64,000 bases of DNA from CAZWDL01 sp964632995 (GCA_964632995.1 CAZWDL010000009.1:1-64000); one strand, 5' to 3'; counted from the stretch's first letter, positions 53,348-62,002 are shown. Numbers and translations: made by a program. Notes: generated by a model from the sequence alone, not told the origin.

Positions 53348-54718
53348 CTACATACTAGCACCAATGCCCTGTACCCGGCTTCTGCCCTGTATGCGTCCAG
53401 ATTTTACGAGGCCGTCGTAGCGACGCATGAGCAGGTGGCTTTCGATTTGCTGCAGGGTGTCGAGCACGACTGCCACCAGGATCAGGAGGGAAGTACCGCC
53501 GAAGAACATCGCGAAGGCCTGATTAACACCGAAGGCGGCAGCGAAGGCCGGCATAATGGCGATGAGGCCCAAAAAGATAGATCCCGGCAGGGTGATGCGG
53601 GTGGTAACGGCATCGATGAAATCGGCTGTGGGTTTACCCGGTTTTACGCCGGGAATAAAGGCATTTTGCCGTTTCAGGTATTCGGCGTATTGCTGTGGAT
53701 TCACCAGCAGAGCCGTGTATACGTAGGTAAACAGCACCACCATAACAAAATAGATGACATTATATATTGGCGAGGTAAAGTCGTTCAGCTCGCGCAGCAG
53801 CCAACTTGCCTGCACATCGGTACCTCCCCCGCCGACAAACTGGGCGGCGGTGACCGGCAGGAACATGAGTGCCTGGGCGAAAATGATCGGCATCACCCCG
53901 GCGGCATTCACTTTGAGCGGGATGTAATCCCGGACGCCGGCAGCCGGCATCTGATTGGAGCCGCGGCCCACCATGCGTTTGGCAAACTGAATAGGGATTT
54001 TACGGACGCCCTGCACGACCAGGATGGTGGCCATGACCACCATGAAAAGGGCGGCGATTTCCAGAACGAAGATGATGAGGCCGTTACTAGCCAGCTGTGA
54101 CTGGAATTCGAATATGAAAGCCTGCGGCAGTGCGGCGATGATACCCACGGTAATCAGCAGGGAAACACCATTGCCGATACCACGATCGGTGATGCGTTCG
54201 CCCAGCCACATGGCGAAAATAGTTCCGGTAGTTAGAATAATAATATTCGAGAACCAGAAGATCCCTGTCGGTATAGAGGGATCGACAGCGCCGAGGCTGT
54301 TGATGTAAGTCAGGTAACCGCCACCCTGTACCAAGGTTATTGCAACGGTTAGCAGACGGGTAATCTGATTGATTTTCTTTCTACCCGACTCACCTTCCTT
54401 CTGCTGAAGGCGCTGAAAATAGGGAACGGCAAAGCCGAGCAACTGGATGATAATCGATGCCGTGATATAAGGCATGATTCCCAGCGCCATGATAGCGGCG
54501 TTGTTAAACGCGCCTCCGGTAAAGACGTTAATCAGTCCCAGCAGGTCGTTAGGCGATCCCTGATTGGCTGCATTTTCCAGCACGGAAGGAATGACGCCCG
54601 GCAGTACTACGTAAGAGCCGAAACGGAATACGAACAGCATCCCCAGCGTAAACAGAATCCGGTTACGCAATTCCTTAATCTTCCAGATATTCTGTAGGGT
54701 GGTGATTAACTTTTTCAT
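53348..54718 (-). CDS. secY: Preprotein translocase subunit SecY
   Basis: This 456-residue channel subunit has ten membrane segments. Conserved motifs include the plug-preceding RFGSYVVLPGV start, GIMPYITASIIIQLL near 80-95, the QGVRKIPIQFAKRM cytosolic loop and the C-terminal GTSLLILVAVVLDTLQQIESHLLMRRYDG. It lies nine bases after rplO in the minus-strand operon. Confidence 0.98.
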   Translation of the reverse strand: MKKLITTLQNIWKIKELRNRILFTLGMLFVFRFGSYVVLPGVIPSVLENAANQGSPNDLLGLINVFTGGAFNNAAIMALGIMPYITASIIIQLLGFAVPYFQRLQQKEGESGRKKINQITRLLTVAITLVQGGGYLTYINSLGAVDPSIPTGIFWFSNIIILTTGTIFAMWLGERITDRGIGNGVSLLITVGIIAALPQAFIFEFQSQLASNGLIIFVLEIAALFMVVMATILVVQGVRKIPIQFAKRMVGRGSNQMPAAGVRDYIPLKVNAAGVMPIIFAQALMFLPVTAAQFVGGGGTDVQASWLLRELNDFTSPIYNVIYFVMVVLFTYVYTALLVNPQQYAEYLKRQNAFIPGVKPGKPTADFIDAVTTRITLPGSIFLGLIAIMPAFAAAFGVNQAFAMFFGGTSLLILVAVVLDTLQQIESHLLMRRYDGLVKSGRIQGRSRVQGIGASM

Positions 54719-54727
54719 TGCTACGTT

Positions 54728-55174
54728 TTAAACAAGATTAACACTTCCTCCAAGTTTCTCAATCGCTTCTTTGGCGCTGGCAGAACAAGCGTGGGCGCTT
54801 ACCGCCAGCTTACTCGTCAGCTCGCCACTACCCAGGATCTTGATTTTATCACCTTTGCGGGCAATACCGTTGGTAACGAGGGTTTCCTGGTCAATGGTAT
54901 CGAGATTGTATTTATCGGCGATCGCCTGCAGGCGGCCAAGATTCAGTGGAACGTAAGTCTGTCGGTTTGGATTGTTGAAACCGCGTTTGGGCAGCCGCAT
55001 CTGCAGCGGCATCTGGCCACCTTCAAAGTTGCGTTTGATTTTGTAGCCAGAGCGGGACTTGGCGCCCTTATGTCCCCGTGTAGAGGTTCCTCCGTAGCCA
55101 GAGCCTTGTCCTCTGGCAATGCGCTTTCTGTTCTTCACGGAACCTTTGGCAGGCTTTAGATTATGTAAGTCCAT
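54728..55174 (-). CDS. rplO: 50S ribosomal protein L15
   Basis: This 148-residue protein has the Gly/Arg-rich N-terminus GQGSGYGGTSTRGHKGAKSR, FEGGQMPLQMRLPKRGFNNPNR and a C-terminal SAHACSASAKEAIEKLGGSVNLV. It assembles into the 50S subunit and is followed closely by secY. Confidence 0.97.
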   Translation of the reverse strand: MDLHNLKPAKGSVKNRKRIARGQGSGYGGTSTRGHKGAKSRSGYKIKRNFEGGQMPLQMRLPKRGFNNPNRQTYVPLNLGRLQAIADKYNLDTIDQETLVTNGIARKGDKIKILGSGELTSKLAVSAHACSASAKEAIEKLGGSVNLV

Positions 55175-55241
55175 TGCTCTACAATATTTTTATACCGCTG
55201 TGGCGAAAACTTTTCGCACGGAAAATTAACAATAAAAATAA

Positions 55242-55261
55242 CTCCCGATGGTAATCGGGAG
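55242..55261 (-). other. Terminator-like hairpin in the rpmD-rplO spacer
   Basis: CTCCCGAT and ATCGGGAG form a perfect eight-pair stem around a four-base loop. On the minus strand TTATTTTTATTG follows, a broken T-run. It may act as a leaky terminator between rpmD and rplO. Confidence 0.5.
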
Positions 55262-55269
55262 GAGATAAT

Positions 55270-55449
55270 TTACACTTTTTCGACCGAAATCAGGTGTTCC
55301 ACTTTTTTTAACATCCCCTGTATTTGGGGGGTTTCTTCGTGAACCACGCTATGATTGATCCGGCGCAAACCTAGCGCCTTGATCGTGTCCTTTTGTTTTT
55401 TAGGACGGTCGATGGTGCTCTTCACCTGTGTAACTTTGATCTTACCCAT
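55270..55449 (-). CDS. rpmD: 50S ribosomal protein L30
   Basis: This 59-residue protein starts MGKIKVTQVKSTIDRPKKQK and continues DTIKALGLRRINHSVVHEET with the C-terminal GMLKKVEHLISVEKV. The small bacterial L30 form of normal length. It sits between rpsE and rplO in the conserved order. Confidence 0.95.
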   Translation of the reverse strand: MGKIKVTQVKSTIDRPKKQKDTIKALGLRRINHSVVHEETPQIQGMLKKVEHLISVEKV

Positions 55450-55498
55450 TGGTCCGGAGCTTTTTTGAGCGGAAAAGGGCTAGCCTTAACCACTGCTG

Positions 55499-56017
55499 TT
55501 ATCCATTAAATAATTTTTCCATCGAGATACTGCGTTGACGGGCAACTTCCATCGGGCTTCTCAGCTTGGAAAGCGCATCGATCGTCGCCTTAACCACGTT
55601 GTGGGGGTTGGACGATCCCATGGATTTAGCCAGTACATTGTGTACGCCGGCGATTTCCAGCACGGCGCGCATCGCACCACCGGCAATCACACCGGTACCG
55701 TCGGCAGCCGGTTTGATCAGTACCTTGCCGGCACCGTATTTTCCTTTCTGTTCGTGGGGGATTGTCCCCTCATGGAGCGGAACCTTGATCAGGTTCTTTT
55801 TGGCGTTGTCAACCGCTTTAGAGATGGCCTCCGACACATCGCGGGCCTTACCCAGGCCGTGACCGACAGTGCCTTTGCCGTCCCCTACCACTGCGATAGC
55901 CGCAAAACTAAAGGTACGACCACCTTTGGTTACTTTGGCTACCCGGTTGAGGTTGACCAGCTTCTCTTTCAGATCGGTTTCTGCGGGTTTTACCCTATTA
56001 GAGCTTCTTTTAGCCAT
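55499..56017 (-). CDS. rpsE: 30S ribosomal protein S5
   Basis: This 172-residue protein has the double-stranded RNA-binding-like S5 domain (LKEKLVNLNRVAKVTKGGRTFSF at about 14-36) and the C-terminal half with VLIKPAADGTGVIAGGAMRAVLE. The frame stays open to 56062, but the ATG at 56017 (MAKRSSN) gives the normal length. Confidence 0.97.
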   Translation of the reverse strand: MAKRSSNRVKPAETDLKEKLVNLNRVAKVTKGGRTFSFAAIAVVGDGKGTVGHGLGKARDVSEAISKAVDNAKKNLIKVPLHEGTIPHEQKGKYGAGKVLIKPAADGTGVIAGGAMRAVLEIAGVHNVLAKSMGSSNPHNVVKATIDALSKLRSPMEVARQRSISMEKLFNG

Positions 56018-56086
56018 TATTTGAAAATTTTTCTGTGTTCCTGAGCACGCGTTGTTCGTCAATTAAACTCAAGCGGAACAACGTTT

Positions 56087-56440
56087 TTAAAATTTAAGAC
56101 CTCCTTCACGGGCACCTTCAGCCAGAGCTTTCACCCGGCCGTGGTACAGATAACCGCTGCGATCGAAGACGACGTGTTCAATGTTCGCCTCTTTAGCCCG
56201 TTCGGCCAGTAATTTACCGACGTGCCGGGAGTGATCAGTCTTGTTACCTTCTTTGGGGATAGAATCCTCGCGCGAATCGGCGGTGCAGAGCGTATGACCG
56301 CTCAAGTCGTCAATAAGCTGTGCATAGATAAAGCGGTTGCTGCGAAAAACACTCAAACGCGGACGCGCGACCGTTCCCCGGATATTTCTGCGAATCCGGT
56401 AATGAATACGCTTTCTTCTCGACAATTTAGAAACTGACAT
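56087..56440 (-). CDS. rplR: 50S ribosomal protein L18
   Basis: This 117-residue 5S rRNA-binding protein carries RRKRIHYRIRRNIRGTVARPRLSVFRSNRFIYAQLID and the C-terminal VVFDRSGYLYHGRVKALAEGAREGGLKF. It is downstream of rplF with a 101-base spacer. Confidence 0.97.
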   Translation of the reverse strand: MSVSKLSRRKRIHYRIRRNIRGTVARPRLSVFRSNRFIYAQLIDDLSGHTLCTADSREDSIPKEGNKTDHSRHVGKLLAERAKEANIEHVVFDRSGYLYHGRVKALAEGAREGGLKF

Positions 56441-56541
56441 GATCCTATTTTCTTTTTGACTTTAGTGTAGCGCCTTGACCCGGCGAGAGTCGTAACAAAA
56501 CCCAAAGTCCTTCTATAATAGTATTAAATAAGCGGCGTGGT

Positions 56542-57096
56542 TTACTTACCTGCCGTCTTTCCTGCTTTGCGCCTGATCTGCTCGCCCGTGAAGCGAATAC
56601 CTTTACCCTTATACGGCTCCGGTTTGCGGAAAGAACGGATCTTCGCAGCAATTTGACCGATGAGTTGCTTGTCGATGGCTTCCAGGCGGACGATCGGGCT
56701 TTTCCCTTTTTCCATCTTGGTTTCCACTTTCACTTCATCGGGAACCATGAAGTAGATTGGGTGCGAATACCCTACCGTCAGCTGCAGCAACTGGCCCATG
56801 TTTTCAGCCCGGTAACCGACGCCTACCAATTCCAGCTCCTTAACGAAGCCCACGGTGACTCCTTCTATCAGGTTCTGAAGGATGGCCCGGTACAGGCCGT
56901 GCATGGCTTTGTGGCGCTTTTGCTCGGTTGGCCGCTCGATGTTGAGCACCCCGTCTTCTACTTTAAGGATGAGATCGGGACTCACCTGCTGTTTCAGTTC
57001 TCCCTTAGGGCCTTTGACCGTAACCATGTTGCCCTTGCTGATATCGATCTCCACTTTATCGGGAATATTTATCGGCGCTTTACCTATCCTTGACAT
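56542..57096 (-). CDS. rplF: 50S ribosomal protein L6
   Basis: This 184-residue protein has the tandem L6 fold: MSRIGKAPINIPDKVEI, VKGPKGELKQQVSP, and the C-terminal signature RKPEPYKGKGIRFTGEQIRRKAGKTAGK. It supports the sarcin-ricin region near the factor-binding site. Confidence 0.97.
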   Translation of the reverse strand: MSRIGKAPINIPDKVEIDISKGNMVTVKGPKGELKQQVSPDLILKVEDGVLNIERPTEQKRHKAMHGLYRAILQNLIEGVTVGFVKELELVGVGYRAENMGQLLQLTVGYSHPIYFMVPDEVKVETKMEKGKSPIVRLEAIDKQLIGQIAAKIRSFRKPEPYKGKGIRFTGEQIRRKAGKTAGK

Positions 57097-57145
57097 TTTT
57101 CAAAATTTTAGAGCTGATCGAATACGAATGAGATCTATCATCCTT

Positions 57146-57556
57146 TTAGTATATGTAGCAGAGCAGTTCGCCTCCGACGTGTTCTTCCCGGGCTTGCTTA
57201 TCCGTCATAAGTCCTTGGGAAGTGGAAACGATGCACACGCCCAATCCGTTAATGACGCGCGGCAATTCGTCAGCCTTAGCATATTTGCGCAGGCCGGGCT
57301 TGCTAATGCGCCCCAGTTTCCGGATAATCGGTTGTTTGGTCTGCGGATCGTATTTCAGGGCGATTTTGATAAGGCCCTGATTACCTTTGCCGGTGCCCTC
57401 TTCAAACTTATATTTCAGGATGTAGCCCTGATCGTAAAGAATTTTAGTAATATTCTTTTTCAGATTAGAGGCGGGAATATTCACCACGCGGTGCCTTGCC
57501 TGCTGCCCGTTGCGAATGCGGGTCAAATAATCTGCAATAGGATCTGTAACTGCCAT
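57146..57556 (-). CDS. rpsH: 30S ribosomal protein S8
   Basis: This 136-residue protein has TDPIADYLTRIRNGQQARHRVVNIPAS at the start and the C-terminal GVCIVSTSQGLMTDKQAREEHVGGELLCYIY. It binds 16S helix 21. In enterobacteria S8 represses the spc operon; an equivalent site was not identified here. Confidence 0.97.
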   Translation of the reverse strand: MAVTDPIADYLTRIRNGQQARHRVVNIPASNLKKNITKILYDQGYILKYKFEEGTGKGNQGLIKIALKYDPQTKQPIIRKLGRISKPGLRKYAKADELPRVINGLGVCIVSTSQGLMTDKQAREEHVGGELLCYIY

Positions 57557-57631
57557 TTTCCAATGGTTGCGCCGACCGGTTTTCCATGATATAGGGTACG
57601 CGGGAACCTTGCCAGCTGTTAATAAATAGGT

Positions 57632-57654
57632 GGCGCCTGCATTTTTTGGGCGCC
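57632..57654 (-). other. GGCGCC repeat pair in the rpsN-rpsH spacer
   Basis: Two GGCGCC hexamers 11 bases apart can pair as a short hairpin within a 139-base spacer. The loop holds the T-run, so this is not a standard terminator. Confidence 0.35.
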
Positions 57655-57695
57655 TGACGCCATCACTGTGGCGAATTATTTTTCAGGTGCTGTAT

Positions 57696-57965
57696 TTACC
57701 AGCTTGCCTTGGTAACGCCCGGGATCTTACCTTCGAGCGCCATTTCACGGAACTTGTTACGGCAGATGCCGAATTGACGCATATAGCCTTTGGGGCGGCC
57801 GGTCAGCTTGCAGCGGTTGTGCAGGCGAATCGGGTTGGAGTTGCGGGGAAGCTTGTCGAGTTCTTCCCAGCGACCTTCCTCCTTCAGCTTTTTGCGAAGT
57901 GCGGCGTATTTGGCTACCATCTGCTCTCTCTTCTTTTCCCGTGCGATGATTGATTTCTTAGCCAT
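57696..57965 (-). CDS. rpsN: 30S ribosomal protein S14
   Basis: This 89-residue protein is the zinc-free long S14 form: MAKKSIIAREKKREQMVAKYAALRKKL at the start and RNRCKLTGRPKGYMRQFGI-like core (NRCKLTGRPKGYMRQFGICR) followed by KIPGVTKASW. It lacks the CxxC pairs of short zinc-binding S14. Confidence 0.97.
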   Translation of the reverse strand: MAKKSIIAREKKREQMVAKYAALRKKLKEEGRWEELDKLPRNSNPIRLHNRCKLTGRPKGYMRQFGICRNKFREMALEGKIPGVTKASW

Positions 57966-57997
57966 TGTAAGTTGAAAATTTTATACTGATATAAATA

Positions 57998-58552
57998 TTA
58001 TCGTTGATTCCGGAACGGCATGCCCAGTGCTTTGAGCAACGCCAATGCTTCGGCGTCTGTTCTGGCCGTCGTAACGAAAGTGACATCCATGCCGTTGATA
58101 TTGCTCACCTTGTCCAGGTCGATCTCCGGAAAAATGATCTGTTCGGTAATGCCCATGGAATAATTCCCGCGCCCATCGAAGCTTTTATCATTGATGCCTC
58201 TAAAATCGCGAACACGCGGCAGCGCTACGTTAATCAGGCGGTCGAGGAATTCGTACATACGGCTTTTACGCAGGGTAACGCGCGCGCCTATGGTCATGTC
58301 TTCCCGCAACTTAAAGTTAGAGATCGATTTCTTGGCGCGGGTAGGAACAGCTTGCTGACCTGCGATGATAGACATTTCCGCGATCGCATTATCGACCAGC
58401 TTCTTATCCTGAGTAGCTTCACCGATACCCTGATTAATAGCAATCTTTTTCAGGCGAGGCACCTCCATAATACTACTGTACTGGAACTGCTCCATCAGCG
58501 CGGGTACTACTTCTTCCTGGTATTTCTTTTGTAACTTAGGTATATAACTCAT
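57998..58552 (-). CDS. rplE: 50S ribosomal protein L5
   Basis: This 184-residue 5S rRNA-binding protein has LKKIAINQGIGEATQDKKL near the start, TRAKKSISNFKLREDMTIGARVTLR and the C-terminal MDVTFVTTARTDAEALALLKALGMPF. The ATG at 58552 overlaps the rplX stop codon (TGATG), implying coupled translation; a GTG one codon earlier is possible. Confidence 0.97.
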   Translation of the reverse strand: MSYIPKLQKKYQEEVVPALMEQFQYSSIMEVPRLKKIAINQGIGEATQDKKLVDNAIAEMSIIAGQQAVPTRAKKSISNFKLREDMTIGARVTLRKSRMYEFLDRLINVALPRVRDFRGINDKSFDGRGNYSMGITEQIIFPEIDLDKVSNINGMDVTFVTTARTDAEALALLKALGMPFRNQR

Positions 58553-58911
58553 CACTTAATGATTTCACCGGATTTCTTTGAATAACGAATCAAATTTCCT
58601 TCCTCATCCTCTTTTCTCCCGATGCGGGTAGGTTCTCCGGTTTTCGGGTCCACCAACATCAGGTTGGAAATGTGAATGGGGGCGGGCACTTCCTGAATGC
58701 CTCCCGGATTGTCTTGAGTCGCTTTGGTATGTTTCTTGACCATATTGACCTCATCGACGATAGCGCGTTTTTTTTCGGGAAATACCTCGAGTACTTCCCG
58801 CACTTTCGTACGGTCTTTGTAGGCTCCGGCAATGACCACTACCTTGTCTCCCTTTTTGACATGCAGTTTGGGAGCAAAACGTTTATTGCCAGTATTTCCT
58901 TGCTTTGCCAT
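58552..58911 (-). CDS. rplX: 50S ribosomal protein L24
   Basis: This 119-residue assembly initiator has the KOW motif region KGDKVVVIAGAYKDRTKVREVLEVFPEKKRAIVDEVNMVKKH and the later HISNLMLVDPKTGEPTRIGRK. It overlaps rplE by one base. Confidence 0.97.
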   Translation of the reverse strand: MAKQGNTGNKRFAPKLHVKKGDKVVVIAGAYKDRTKVREVLEVFPEKKRAIVDEVNMVKKHTKATQDNPGGIQEVPAPIHISNLMLVDPKTGEPTRIGRKEDEEGNLIRYSKKSGEIIK

Positions 58912-59017
58912 GGTTTTTTTCTATTAACCGGAAGCCCTGTTTGCGGCCTCCTTTTTTTCAAATCAATTAAAAATCAGGACGCTTGCCCCTAATTTTGAGT
59001 AGCCTCTGCGATTGCTC

Positions 59018-59383
59018 TCAGAGCACTTCAGGAGCCAGCGAGACGATGCGCATATAATCTCTTTCGCGCAATTCGCGGGCGACAGGCCCGAATATACGGG
59101 TGCCGCGAGGTTCATCCTGAGCTGTAAGCAGTACGACGGCATTATCGTCAAAGCGGATGTAGGATCCGTCGCGACGACGAATTTCTTTTTTAGTCCGTAC
59201 AACGACGGCTTTACTCACCGTACCTTTCTTGACGCCGCCCGGCGTAGCCACTTTTACAGAGACGACGATCTGGTCGCCGATCGAGGCGTAGCGTCGCTTG
59301 GAACCTCCCAGGACGCGGATGCAGAGCACTTCTTTGGCTCCACTATTGTCTGCTACCCGGAGTCTGCTTTCTTGCTGAATCAT
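59018..59383 (-). CDS. rplN: 50S ribosomal protein L14
   Basis: This 121-residue protein reads MIQQESRLRVADNSGAKEVLCIRVLGGSKRRYASIGD and ends FGPVARELRERDYMRIVSLAPEVL, the standard L14 sequence. A 127-base spacer separates it from rpsQ. Confidence 0.98.
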   Translation of the reverse strand: MIQQESRLRVADNSGAKEVLCIRVLGGSKRRYASIGDQIVVSVKVATPGGVKKGTVSKAVVVRTKKEIRRRDGSYIRFDDNAVVLLTAQDEPRGTRIFGPVARELRERDYMRIVSLAPEVL

Positions 59384-59510
59384 GACTCGTTTATTTTTAG
59401 CGCGATTTATGGTTATCGGTATGACGGCTAATGGTCAGAGATCGCGTACACAAATCGCCGATGGCTAAATTAAAAGTTGGTTCAAATAGTTCCCGGACAA
59501 CTGCAAAGTT

Positions 59511-59768
59511 TTACTTAGCACGTTCGAGGATCTCGATGAGGCGCCAGCGCTTTCGCTTGCTCATCGGGCGAGTTTCCATGATGCGGACCATATCGCCGAT
59601 GTTGCAATCGTTCTTTTCGTCGTGCGCGGTGAACTTTTTGCTTTTTTTGACAAACTTACCATAGATGGGGTGACGCAGGCGACGTTCTACACTGACAGAG
59701 ATGGTTTTTTCCATCTTGTTGCTGGTCACAATCCCGATTCTCGTTTTTCTGAGATTTCTATCTGTCAT
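59511..59768 (-). CDS. rpsQ: 30S ribosomal protein S17
   Basis: This 85-residue OB-fold protein begins MTDRNLRKTRIGIVTSNKMEKTI and ends NIGDMVRIMETRPMSKRKRWRLIEILERAK. The open frame continues to 59813, but the ATG at 59768 gives the family length. Confidence 0.97.
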   Translation of the reverse strand: MTDRNLRKTRIGIVTSNKMEKTISVSVERRLRHPIYGKFVKKSKKFTAHDEKNDCNIGDMVRIMETRPMSKRKRWRLIEILERAK

Positions 59769-59848
59769 TTCATTTTCTATTTGCAGGAAGCAGCCCGGCC
59801 ATACAAACCACAACTGCTGGTTGAACTATTTGAATTGATAGAGGCTGC

Positions 59849-60112
59849 TTATTTTTCGCGACGCCTTCTCGCTCTGATTTTCGAACGCTTTTCCAACTTT
59901 TCTTTGGGGGCCTGCTCCAGTTCCCGGCGACGGATCTCCGTCTTCAGGCGGGCAATATCCCGGCGTATTTCGCGCAGCACGATCGGATTTTCCAAACCCT
60001 TAGTGGCGTGATCGAACTTCAGCTTTCGGTATTGCGCCAGGGTTTCTTCCAGTTCGCTCTCCAGGTCCTGATCAGAAAAATCCTGAAGCTCTAAAAACTT
60101 CTTGGTTGCCAT
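59849..60112 (-). CDS. rpmC: 50S ribosomal protein L29
   Basis: This 87-residue protein has the usual two-helix L29 core (FLELQDFSDQDLESELEETLAQYRKLKFDHATKGLENP, IRRDIARLKTEIRRRE). It is longer than the roughly 65 residues typical of the family because of a highly basic C-terminal tail (KEKLEKRSKIRARRRREK). Confidence 0.95.
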   Translation of the reverse strand: MATKKFLELQDFSDQDLESELEETLAQYRKLKFDHATKGLENPIVLREIRRDIARLKTEIRRRELEQAPKEKLEKRSKIRARRRREK

Positions 60113-60204
60113 TTCAACAAATTATTAATGGTGCAAAGAATAACATATATAAACACTACACCAGACTTTAACTGCCGGGCAGCTTAGTATCTGTAGCAGC
60201 GACT

Positions 60205-60630
60205 TTACTCTCCTTCCTGGTAATCCGGACGAACCACCACCTTCGTCAGAACGGGCAGCTTCTGAGCCGCCAGGCGCAGGGCTTCAGCAGCGGTCTCGTA
60301 GTCAACACTACCGATCTCGAACATGATACGGCCGGGTTTTACCACTGCTACGTAGTGATCCAGTGCGCCTTTACCTTTACCCATCCGCACTTCCTGCGGC
60401 TTGGCCGTAATCGGCTTATCGGGGAAAATCCGGATCCAAACTTTGCCTTCCCGCTTCATGTAGCGCGTCATGGCGATACGGGCAGCCTCGATCTGGCGGT
60501 TGGTGATGCGGCCGGCCGTGATAGCTTTCAGGCCGAAGGCGCCGAATGAAAGCCGGCTGCCTCTATGCGCCAAGCCTTTATTCCGCCCTTTCTGCTGCTT
60601 GCGGTATTTCGTTCTTTTAGGCTGTAACAT
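60205..60630 (-). CDS. rplP: 50S ribosomal protein L16
   Basis: This 141-residue protein begins MLQPKRTKYRKQQKGRNKG and contains WIRIFPDKPITAKPQEVRMGKGKGALDHYVAVVKPGRIMFE. It sits near the A site. It follows rpsC by 188 bases, an unusually long spacer occupied by a terminator-like structure. Confidence 0.98.
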   Translation of the reverse strand: MLQPKRTKYRKQQKGRNKGLAHRGSRLSFGAFGLKAITAGRITNRQIEAARIAMTRYMKREGKVWIRIFPDKPITAKPQEVRMGKGKGALDHYVAVVKPGRIMFEIGSVDYETAAEALRLAAQKLPVLTKVVVRPDYQEGE

Positions 60631-60657
60631 TGGTCTAAAATTTAGCTTTTTTGTCAG

Positions 60658-60718
60658 AAAAAAATGCCGTACACTGGCTTCGTCCCGAAAAAGCTCGGCA
60701 AAAGTACGGCATTTTTTT
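60658..60718 (-). terminator. Terminator or attenuator between rpsC and rplP
   Basis: A perfect 15-pair stem (60658-60672 with 60704-60718) closes a 31-base loop that can form an inner GCTT/AAGC pairing. The minus-strand sequence runs from the stem into TTTTTTT (within the last pairs) and CTG. Its form is that of an intrinsic terminator, yet essential co-operonic genes follow, so attenuation or partial termination is more likely than complete stop. Confidence 0.65.
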
Positions 60719-60818
60719 GATATAATCGAAGTATTGTCCGACTTTTATAAAGCCGATTCAGTCAGAAAACGATCCAATGGAAGAGGACGCACGCCCGGTT
60801 GATTTCCGGAAAGGCAGC

Positions 60819-61550
60819 TTACCTTCTGCGCCCGCGTCCACGTCCACCGCCGCCACCGCCACCGCGGCGACCACCACGGCCTTTTTCCTTTTGAGATACA
60901 CCGACATTAGGCGACAGGTCGCGCTTGCCGAGTACTTCTCCTTTACAGATCCAGACTTTCACGCCGATCTTACCGTAAACGGTAAACGCCTCTTTGAGCG
61001 CATAATCAATATCGGCGCGGAAAGTGTGCAGAGGAGTTCTTCCCTCTTTATATTCTTCTGAGCGCGACATTTCAGCGCCGTTCAGACGACCTGAGATGCG
61101 GACTTTAATGCCTTCGGCACCGGCGCGCATAGTGGACTGAATCGCCATTTTGATAGCACGGCGGTAATTGATCCGTGCTTCGAGTTGTTTGGCGACTGAT
61201 TCGGCAACAATGTTGGCGTCCAGTTCCGGTTTGCGGATCTCCACGATGTTGATCTGCACATCTTTACCGGTCAGCTTTTTGAGCTCTTCCCGGATGCGGT
61301 CAACCTCTTGCCCACCTTTCCCGATAATAATACCGGGACGGGAGGTATGCACGGTGATGGTGATGCGTTTGAGGGTACGCTCGATAATAATACGAGCGAT
61401 ACCGCCCTTTTGTACCCGCGCCATAAGATAGGTGCGGATCTGTTCGTCCTCCACCACTTTTTCGGCAAAGTCTTTACCGCCGAACCAGTTGGATTCCCAA
61501 CCTCTGATGATTCCTAAGCGATTACCAATTGGATTTGTCTTCTGACCCAT
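60819..61550 (-). CDS. rpsC: 30S ribosomal protein S3
   Basis: This 243-residue protein has MGQKTNPIGNRLGIIRGWESNWF, the KH domain with PGIIIGKGGQEVDRIREEL at about 70-88, and the C-terminal domain with GRLNGAEMSRSEEYKEGRTPLHTFRADIDYA. The last 25 or so residues are almost only Gly and Arg (RGG-like), beyond the normal S3 end. Confidence 0.97.
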   Translation of the reverse strand: MGQKTNPIGNRLGIIRGWESNWFGGKDFAEKVVEDEQIRTYLMARVQKGGIARIIIERTLKRITITVHTSRPGIIIGKGGQEVDRIREELKKLTGKDVQINIVEIRKPELDANIVAESVAKQLEARINYRRAIKMAIQSTMRAGAEGIKVRISGRLNGAEMSRSEEYKEGRTPLHTFRADIDYALKEAFTVYGKIGVKVWICKGEVLGKRDLSPNVGVSQKEKGRGGRRGGGGGGGRGRGRRR

Positions 61551-61582
61551 ATCTGCTATGGTGATTGATTAAATTTAAATAC

Positions 61583-62002
61583 TTATTCTTCGGATGTCTC
61601 TTCCGTTTCAATTTCTTCGATCTCGGCAAAATCCTCCGCATCAGTGGTCTCCAGTGGAATGCGATTTTCCACCACGATGGTTACGTGACTGGAGCGTTTG
61701 CGAATGCGGTGTGCGCGGCCGTGCGGTGCCGGGCGAAAGCGTTTGAGCATACCGGCTTCGTTGGCGTAGGCCGTTTTGATGACCAGGTTGTAGTCATCGG
61801 CATTTTCCAGGTTATCAAGCTTATGCTCCCAGTTGGCGATAGCCGAAAGAAGGGCCTTTTCCAGCCAGGAAGCGGCCTCCTTCTTGGTAAAGCGAAGGAT
61901 GGTCAGTGCTTCTATAACATTTTTGCCACGGATATTATCGACGACCAGACGCATTTTGCGTGCTGACATCGGTACATTTCTGAGCTTAGCTACTGCTTCC
62001 AT
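61583..62002 (-). CDS. rplV: 50S ribosomal protein L22
   Basis: This 139-residue exit-tunnel protein has LRNVPMSARKMRLVVDNIRGKNV at the start and the tunnel hairpin MLKRFRPAPHGRAHRIRKRSSHVTIVV. It ends in an acidic tail of about 20 residues (AEIEEIETEETSEE). Confidence 0.97.
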   Translation of the reverse strand: MEAVAKLRNVPMSARKMRLVVDNIRGKNVIEALTILRFTKKEAASWLEKALLSAIANWEHKLDNLENADDYNLVIKTAYANEAGMLKRFRPAPHGRAHRIRKRSSHVTIVVENRIPLETTDAEDFAEIEEIETEETSEE

